The position numbers were made by a program, and so were the translations under genes. Below the pieces are notes generated by a model, which did not search any database, was not told where the DNA came from, and was given only the letters and a program-made list of their open reading frames with translations. Shown here piece after piece: positions 56,141-61,600 of a stretch of DNA of 61,600 nt (the first letter of the stretch is position 1; each line of letters opens with the position of its first letter). Source of the stretch: a virus. The stretch spans positions 1-61,600 of IMG/VR virus record IMGVR_UViG_3300029787_000035; one strand, written 5' to 3'.

Positions 56141-57691
56141 ATGGAGCAAAAACTCTTAAAGATATTTGAGGGTAATTCTGAACTGTTCATCACTACTTCT
56201 CTTACAGGGGAAGTAGATGAACGGGGCAAGAAACAGGTTAAAGTACTCACGGTCCACGAACCTGTTACCCTTGAGTTATGGAAACAACATTTAAAAGGAG
56301 AAACACGGATTGGGATAAAACCTGAGAACGGTGACGTGTGCAAATGGGGATGTATTGATATTGATCCTCGTAACTATACTACATTTTCAGAAAAGAAAAT
56401 TGTAGATATTATAAGAAACAATCAACTACCATTAATAGCAGTAAGATCTAAATCTGGTGGCCTACATTTATTTTTATTCTTAAATGATTGGTACCCTGTA
56501 AAAGAAGTTCTTAAAGTTCTTAATGATTGGAATAAAACTTTCTTCTACTCTGAAGAAGTATTTCCAATGAATAAATGTTTGAACATGCCTTACTTCAATA
56601 TGGATCAAACTACTGAGTTTGCTTACAATGATAACAACACTCCAGTAATGATAAACAATTTTTTAGAAATGATAACTAAAAAGACTGTTACATTAGAGCA
56701 GTTAAAAAATATTAAAGTTAAAGAGTATGAGCCAGAGAGTGATTGGAAACATTATCCTCCTTGTGTTCAAAAAATGATTTCAGAAAAATGGGAAGGTAAT
56801 CACAGGAACGAATTGTTATTTAATGTTGGTGTACTTGAGATGAAGAAAGCCGATGGCAGCTTAAATGCAAGTGAGATACAAAACATTTTACAGAAAAGGA
56901 ACTATGAAATATTTACAACACCGTTAGATCCTAAAGAGGTAGAAACACTTGCAAAGTCTATATCTAAAAAAGATTATGCATATAAGTGTCCACCTAAAAC
57001 AAATGCAATTGCACCACTATGTAATAAAGATCTATGTAAGTTAAGAAAGCTTGGTATTGGTTCACAAGTCCCAGATATGATTGATGACTTTGAAGATGTA
57101 GAGTTTATAAGATCTACTAAATCAATTGAATATACATTTAAGTTCCAAGATGAAAAAATAATAATTAATCCAGAAGATATGAAGGATGAAAAATCTTTTA
57201 GAGTTAAGTTATTAAGATATGGGATTTATTGGATGACATTACCTAAGCCTAAGTCGGGACCATCACCATTTGAAATGCTCATGGCTACATTAGTTAGGAA
57301 AGCAGTTGAGAATGAAAAGATGAAATTTGAAGATACACTTGGTGAAGAGAAATATAATTTTCTTAAAAAATTTTTTGAGAGTCATATTGAAGAAGATGAC
57401 TTTGAAAAACTACAAGACAATTATGTTATACTGGATTCCAAAACAAACATTTGTTACTTTAAAAAAATTACTTTTGAAAAATTTTTAGGTAGTGATAAAA
57501 CATTTAAGAGTGCTAGTGAAGCATTAAATCTACTTAATTGTGATAGACATGATTACCATGAAGGTGTCAAGAATGTGTGGTCAGTTATAATGCCTAAGTT
57601 TGTTGATTACAAAGTAGCAGAGAAAAAAGAAACAAAGAAAACTGTAACGGAGATGGATGACGAATTCCACACAGGAAAGTTTAGAACTTAA
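56141..57691 (+). CDS. Archaeo-eukaryotic-type primase (AEP / TOTE-like)
   Basis: 516 residues. WGCIDIDPRN supplies the catalytic D-x-D (73-75), and VRSKSGGLHLFLFL the sxGGxHxxxF motif (103-113) of archaeo-eukaryotic primases. The middle part (PPCVQKMISEKWEGNHRNELLF) and a cysteine group (KCPP, LCNKDLCKLRK) match the C-terminal PriCT/zinc region of phage versions. It primes replication; no DnaG or DnaB homologue is present. It overlaps the UvrD gene by 35 bases. Confidence 0.82.
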   Translation: MEQKLLKIFEGNSELFITTSLTGEVDERGKKQVKVLTVHEPVTLELWKQHLKGETRIGIKPENGDVCKWGCIDIDPRNYTTFSEKKIVDIIRNNQLPLIAVRSKSGGLHLFLFLNDWYPVKEVLKVLNDWNKTFFYSEEVFPMNKCLNMPYFNMDQTTEFAYNDNNTPVMINNFLEMITKKTVTLEQLKNIKVKEYEPESDWKHYPPCVQKMISEKWEGNHRNELLFNVGVLEMKKADGSLNASEIQNILQKRNYEIFTTPLDPKEVETLAKSISKKDYAYKCPPKTNAIAPLCNKDLCKLRKLGIGSQVPDMIDDFEDVEFIRSTKSIEYTFKFQDEKIIINPEDMKDEKSFRVKLLRYGIYWMTLPKPKSGPSPFEMLMATLVRKAVENEKMKFEDTLGEEKYNFLKKFFESHIEEDDFEKLQDNYVILDSKTNICYFKKITFEKFLGSDKTFKSASEALNLLNCDRHDYHEGVKNVWSVIMPKFVDYKVAEKKETKKTVTEMDDEFHTGKFRT

Positions 57692-59300
57692 AATACTTAA
57701 AGATCTTTACCATAAGACAGTAAAGATCTTTGGTCCTCCAGGTACAGGTAAAACATATACACTGATTGAGAAGGTACTTAAAAGTTATTTAAGAAAAGGT
57801 ATTAGGCCAAATGACATTGCTTATCTATCCTTTACTAACAAAGCTGTTAACACTGCAGTCAGAAGAGCTATGGAGTCTTTTCCAAATTATTCTACAGAAG
57901 ATTTTTCAAGATTTAAAACATTACATACTTATTGTCGTAGATATTTTCCAGAAGAAGTATTTGATCCTAAAGATTGTACAATTGATTTTGCATTACAGAC
58001 CAAAGTAATTAAGACTTCAGATAAAAGATTAGCAGATGATAACTTCATGTATAAAGATTGGTCACTAGGAGTCTACAGTAAAGCTAGGAATTTATTAATT
58101 GATCCAGAAGAAGCATACAAGATGGAGAGTTATAAAAGAGATTCACTTACAGTATTTAAAAGAAAGATAGATACTTACGAACATTATAAAACAGGTGGAG
58201 GAGAAAGATCATTCATAGACTTTGATGATATGATTCAAAGAGCAATAACAGAAGTAACTTTCCCACCACTTAAAGTTTTAATCTTAGATGAAGCACAGGA
58301 CTGTACACCGTTACAATGGTCGGTGTTATATAAGATGGCACCTAAAGTAGATAGAATATATCTTGCAGGGGATGATGACCAAGCTATATATAAATGGAAT
58401 GGAGCTGATCCAAAATATTTTACTAAGTTCTTTCCAGGTCGGAAAGTAAAATTAAGAAAGACCGAAAGATTTGGTGAAGCCATACATCGATTCTCTCAAG
58501 TAATTAGAAGAGGAATAAGAGATAGTGAAGAGAAAGAGTATCAACCAGGAGACTCAAAAGGATCTGTTAAAAGTTATTTATCATTTAAAGAGATACCTTT
58601 CGAAACATTAAAAGAAGATTGGTATATCTTAGGTCGTATAAATGAAACTGTAAATGAACTTAGAATGTTAGCTAAGGATGCAGGTTTATATTACAAAGAC
58701 AATAGAGGTACTAAATGTTTTGATCAGAAACAATGGGAAGCTATTAAAGCTTGGACAACAATTAGTAATAATAAAAAGATAGATAAAAGAGCAGCACGAA
58801 ACATGGTTAAGTATATAAGGGAACTTGATGATCCTGCTTATAGATTAGATAAATTTTGGAGAAACGAACCAGACTTAAGAGAGTATGACTTTCAAACTTT
58901 AAAAGAATGGTGTGGTTTAGCATTAGAAGATAAACAAAAAAATAAACCATGGTATTGGATATTAAGAAGAAATTTTAAACCTAGACAAGTAAGACATTTT
59001 ATTAGATTGTTAAGAAGGTATGGACAAAAAGAATTAGATAAAGATCCTATAATAACAATTGATACAATTCATAGTGTTAAAGGTGGTGAAGCAAACCATG
59101 TTGTACTTTACAGTAAAGGTAATTATCCATCTGATTATGCAAATAAAAACAAACAAGAAAAAAGTGATGAGCGTAAAGTTTGGTACACCGGTGCAACAAG
59201 AGCAAGAAAAACTTTACATTTATTAAGAACAGACTATAAGTTTAATTACCCCATTGGGTCAGACTATTTAATTTATGTACAAGAAAAAAATAAAAAATAA
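57657..59300 (+). CDS. UvrD/Rep-family DNA helicase
   Basis: 547 residues. Walker A FGPPGTGKT (25-33), Ia SFTNKAV, II DEAQD (211-215), III GDDDQAIYKWNGA (238-250), IV RKTERF, V TIHSVKGGEA and VI YTGATRARKTL define a superfamily 1A helicase. It is shorter than bacterial UvrD because the 1B/2B insertions are small. It is probably the replicative helicase, with the primase and PolA. Confidence 0.93.
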   Translation: MTNSTQESLELKILKDLYHKTVKIFGPPGTGKTYTLIEKVLKSYLRKGIRPNDIAYLSFTNKAVNTAVRRAMESFPNYSTEDFSRFKTLHTYCRRYFPEEVFDPKDCTIDFALQTKVIKTSDKRLADDNFMYKDWSLGVYSKARNLLIDPEEAYKMESYKRDSLTVFKRKIDTYEHYKTGGGERSFIDFDDMIQRAITEVTFPPLKVLILDEAQDCTPLQWSVLYKMAPKVDRIYLAGDDDQAIYKWNGADPKYFTKFFPGRKVKLRKTERFGEAIHRFSQVIRRGIRDSEEKEYQPGDSKGSVKSYLSFKEIPFETLKEDWYILGRINETVNELRMLAKDAGLYYKDNRGTKCFDQKQWEAIKAWTTISNNKKIDKRAARNMVKYIRELDDPAYRLDKFWRNEPDLREYDFQTLKEWCGLALEDKQKNKPWYWILRRNFKPRQVRHFIRLLRRYGQKELDKDPIITIDTIHSVKGGEANHVVLYSKGNYPSDYANKNKQEKSDERKVWYTGATRARKTLHLLRTDYKFNYPIGSDYLIYVQEKNKK

Positions 59301-59314
59301 ATTGGAGAACCACA

Positions 59315-59935
59315 TTGGAAGAGCATAAGATAGAACCCTTATTTTCAATACCTTTATATAGTTCTAAATTAAAACGAGAGCTGACTAAACAAGAAAATGA
59401 TTTTATTTTTAACCACACTTCAAAGGTTGTTCAAAATAGAGGTGGTAATTATATGTCTTATGATAATAAAATTTTAAACAATGAAAATTTAAAAGAATTA
59501 AAGGAATTTTTTCTTACACATATCAATAACTATTTTGACAAAATCATACAAACTAATAATAAAATTACTCCATACATTACACAGTCTTGGTTAAATTATA
59601 ATAATAAAAATACAAATCACCATGTACATAGTCATCCTAATTCATTTATTTCTGGAGTCTTTTATATTTCAAGCGAGATAGATAAGGACTCTATAGAATT
59701 TCTTATAGATGATAATGCTATTACTTTTTCTGAAATTAAAAAATTTAATGTTTTTAATTCAACACATTGGACAATACCTGTAGAAAATGGTTTATTACTC
59801 TTGTTCCCTTCAAATTTAAAACATTGTGTAAAAAATCATGTATACGATTATATCAGAATAAGTTTATCTTTTAATGTTTTTGTAAAAGGAATAATAGGAT
59901 CAAATTTAAATCAACTTAATTTAGATGAGGGATAA
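59315..59935 (+). CDS. 2OG-Fe(II) oxygenase (TIGR02466-like)
   Basis: 206 residues from a TTG start with GGAG in front; the next ATG would remove the conserved IEPLFSIPLYSS beginning. SWLNYNNKNTNHHVHSHPNSFISGVFYIS gives His103 and His105, LLLFPSNLKHCVKNH gives His170, and RISLSFNV gives Arg181. It lies between helicase and polymerase genes, which raises the possibility that this one acts on DNA or nucleotides. Confidence 0.78.
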   Translation: MEEHKIEPLFSIPLYSSKLKRELTKQENDFIFNHTSKVVQNRGGNYMSYDNKILNNENLKELKEFFLTHINNYFDKIIQTNNKITPYITQSWLNYNNKNTNHHVHSHPNSFISGVFYISSEIDKDSIEFLIDDNAITFSEIKKFNVFNSTHWTIPVENGLLLLFPSNLKHCVKNHVYDYIRISLSFNVFVKGIIGSNLNQLNLDEG

Positions 59936-60186
59936 TGATGACAAATAAAGGAATGTTTGATGAAGCTAAAGATGCAGATGAAAAACAGATTGGAGGATCC
60001 CACTATAAATCGTTTATCATTCAACCGTGGACTTTTATAAGAAAGAATGGTCTAAATCCCTTTCAAGCAAATGTAATTAAATATGTATGTAGATATTTAT
60101 TCAAAGGTAAAACAATTGAGGATATTGATAAAATTATTCATTACTGTGAATTAGAGAAGCAACATTTGAAAGAAGAGAAAAAATGA
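59935..60186 (+). CDS. DUF3310 protein (SaV-like)
   Basis: 83 residues. QIGGSHYKSFIIQPWTFIRKN, VIKYVCRYLFKGKTIEDIDKIIHYCEL is the DUF3310 signature, common in phage replication regions; related proteins were once called nucleotide kinases. ATG 59938 is an alternative start. Its stop overlaps the polymerase start (ATGA). Confidence 0.87.
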   Translation: MMTNKGMFDEAKDADEKQIGGSHYKSFIIQPWTFIRKNGLNPFQANVIKYVCRYLFKGKTIEDIDKIIHYCELEKQHLKEEKK

Positions 60187-61600
60187 ACGGACTACAACTT
60201 ACATTAACTTTTAAAAAATCTATGTGGAATACACCAAGTGAATATAAAGATTTATCTGGTGCAAGTGAAATAGCTATTGATCTAGAGACAAGGGATGATG
60301 GTATTAATGAAAAACTTGGAGCTGGTTGGGCTTTAGGTAAGGGAGAGATTGTAGGATTTGCAGTAGCTGTTGATGGATGGCAGGGATACTTTCCGTTTGG
60401 TCATTTAGGTGGTGGTAATATGATACCTGAACAAGTTAAAGCATACATGAAAAAAGTTTGTAGCTTACCTTGTACTAAAGTATTTCATAATGCTCAGTAC
60501 GATGTAGGATGGCTTGAAGCATCAGGGATCACGGTCAACGGACAAATAGTAGATACAATGATAGCTGCAGCACTTATAGATGAAAACAGATTTCAATATA
60601 ATTTAAATAGTTTATCAGTTGATTATCTTGGAGAAATAAAAGCAGAAACAGAATTAAGAGAAGCTGCCGCAGCACATGGTATAGATCCTAAAGCAGAGAT
60701 GTGGAAGTTACCTGCAGAACATGTTGGATATTATGCAGAACAAGATGCAGTGCTTACTTTAAAGTTGTGGCAAAGATTTAAACAAGAAATAAGAACTCAG
60801 AGTTTAGAAACAATTTGGGATCTAGAACAACAATTAATTCCTGTCTTAATAAAAATGCGTCAACGAGGAGTGAGAGTCCAAGTGGAATTAGCTGAACAAT
60901 TAAAAAAACAAATGTTGATCCAAGAAAAAGAATTACTGGTGGCCATACAAAAAGAATCAGGAATAGAAGTAGACATTTGGGCATCACGCCAGATTGCCAA
61001 AGCTTTTGACAAAATGAAGTTAGATTATCCACGAACTGAAAAAACAAAAGAGCCTTCCTTTACACAAAATTGGTTAATAAATAACAAACATAAACTAGCA
61101 CAGTTGATTGTGCAAGCCAGAGAGGTAAATAAATTTCATAGTACCTTTCTTTCATCTATACTTCGATACCAGGTTAAAGGTAGAATCCATGGAGAGATAC
61201 AACAATTAAGATCAGATTCTGGAGGAACTGTATCGGGTAGACTATCTATGAGTAACCCAAACTTACAACAAGTACCAGCTAGAAATAAAGATCTTGGTCC
61301 TAAAATAAGATCGCTATTCATACCAGAAGAAGGCTATCAATGGGGTTCATTTGACTATTCACAACAAGAACCAAGGATGACTGTGCATTATGCAGCATCT
61401 ATTGGAGACAATGGTTATGCAGGATCTCAAGAATTAGTTGAAGCATACAAAGATAATAGTGCAGACTTTCATCAAACAGTTGCAGATCTTGTAGGTATTG
61501 AGAGAACTCAAGCTAAGACTATAGGCCTTGGTATAATGTATGGAATGGGTAAAAATAAATTAGCATTATCATTAGGAGTTACTAAAGATGAAGCAGATGA
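60183..61600 (+). CDS. polA: DNA polymerase I (family A), N-terminal and central part
   Basis: Runs off the window end and continues at base 3 of the left end. The 3'-5' exonuclease is present: ExoI AIDLET (Asp33, Glu35), ExoII HNAQYD (Asp107), ExoIII YYAEQD (Tyr184, Asp188). The polymerase domain has SGRLSMSNPNLQQVPAR, motif A FDYSQQEPR, and motif B RTQAKTIGLGIMYG at the window edge. No 5' nuclease domain. This is the replicative polymerase of T7/SAR11-phage type. It overlaps the DUF3310 stop by 4 bases. Confidence 0.95.
   Translation, partial: MNGLQLTLTFKKSMWNTPSEYKDLSGASEIAIDLETRDDGINEKLGAGWALGKGEIVGFAVAVDGWQGYFPFGHLGGGNMIPEQVKAYMKKVCSLPCTKVFHNAQYDVGWLEASGITVNGQIVDTMIAAALIDENRFQYNLNSLSVDYLGEIKAETELREAAAAHGIDPKAEMWKLPAEHVGYYAEQDAVLTLKLWQRFKQEIRTQSLETIWDLEQQLIPVLIKMRQRGVRVQVELAEQLKKQMLIQEKELLVAIQKESGIEVDIWASRQIAKAFDKMKLDYPRTEKTKEPSFTQNWLINNKHKLAQLIVQAREVNKFHSTFLSSILRYQVKGRIHGEIQQLRSDSGGTVSGRLSMSNPNLQQVPARNKDLGPKIRSLFIPEEGYQWGSFDYSQQEPRMTVHYAASIGDNGYAGSQELVEAYKDNSADFHQTVADLVGIERTQAKTIGLGIMYGMGKNKLALSLGVTKDEAD
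61503..61600. repeat. Terminal direct repeat, right copy
   Basis: Identical to bases 3-100. It shows that the contig closes into a circle of about 61.5 kb or comes from circularly permuted DNA. Confidence 0.9.

Overview
The window is one complete, circularly closed genome of an AT-rich, tailed double-stranded DNA phage. The last 98 bases (61503-61600) repeat bases 3-100, so the unit is about 61.5 kb and DNA polymerase is cut by the linearisation point. The gene set (P22-like portal and tail accessory proteins, internal ejection proteins, no tape measure or sheath, phage GroES, DUF5872/DUF6321-type small proteins, many 2-oxoglutarate oxygenases) resembles uncultured marine podovirus-like phages. 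Low GC and the small Cys-containing secreted peptides suggest a marine alphaproteobacterial host, possibly SAR11; this is inference. I see no integrase, phage RNA polymerase, tRNA or cas gene, so it probably is lytic and uses host RNA polymerase.

Layout. 1-975: end of polA and an overlapping LAGLIDADG homing endonuclease. 972-1844 (minus): four small genes. 1915-6065: early DNA-modification operon with a C5-cytosine methyltransferase, a second long ORF overprinted on it in another frame, and a Mom/DruA-like protein. 6066-12682: a minus-strand membrane protein, iteron-like repeats in front of the small terminase, small accessory genes, two families of short repeats, a PD-(D/E)XK nuclease, and two copies of a tiny membrane peptide. 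12683-26653: large terminase, portal, holin candidate, GroES, scaffold, decoration and major capsid proteins and small virion genes. 26657-30981: carbamoyltransferase, oxygenases, M15 endolysin, small basic proteins and an EF-hand protein. 30988-41753: tail adaptors, fibres and P22 gp10-like protein, interleaved with oxygenases. 41750-46562: a second oxygenase-carbamoyltransferase pair followed by three glycosyltransferase genes. 46598-52581: ejection proteins, a GNAT enzyme and an XhlA-like membrane protein. 52590-61600: replication and recombination (MGME1-like exonuclease, SNF2 helicase on the minus strand, SSB-like protein, archaeo-eukaryotic-type primase, UvrD helicase, DUF3310, PolA).

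Two things stand out. First, the methyltransferase gene carries about 1 kb of apparent dual-frame coding; the second frame has its own ribosome binding site, repeated PTP motifs, and continues about 500 bp past the methyltransferase before coupling to the Mom-like gene. Second, the phage has seven predicted Fe(II)/2-oxoglutarate oxygenases, two divergent carbamoyltransferases (each overlapping an oxygenase gene) and four glycosyltransferases. This looks like a large hydroxylate-then-decorate apparatus acting on phage DNA, on virion fibres or on a cell-surface polymer.
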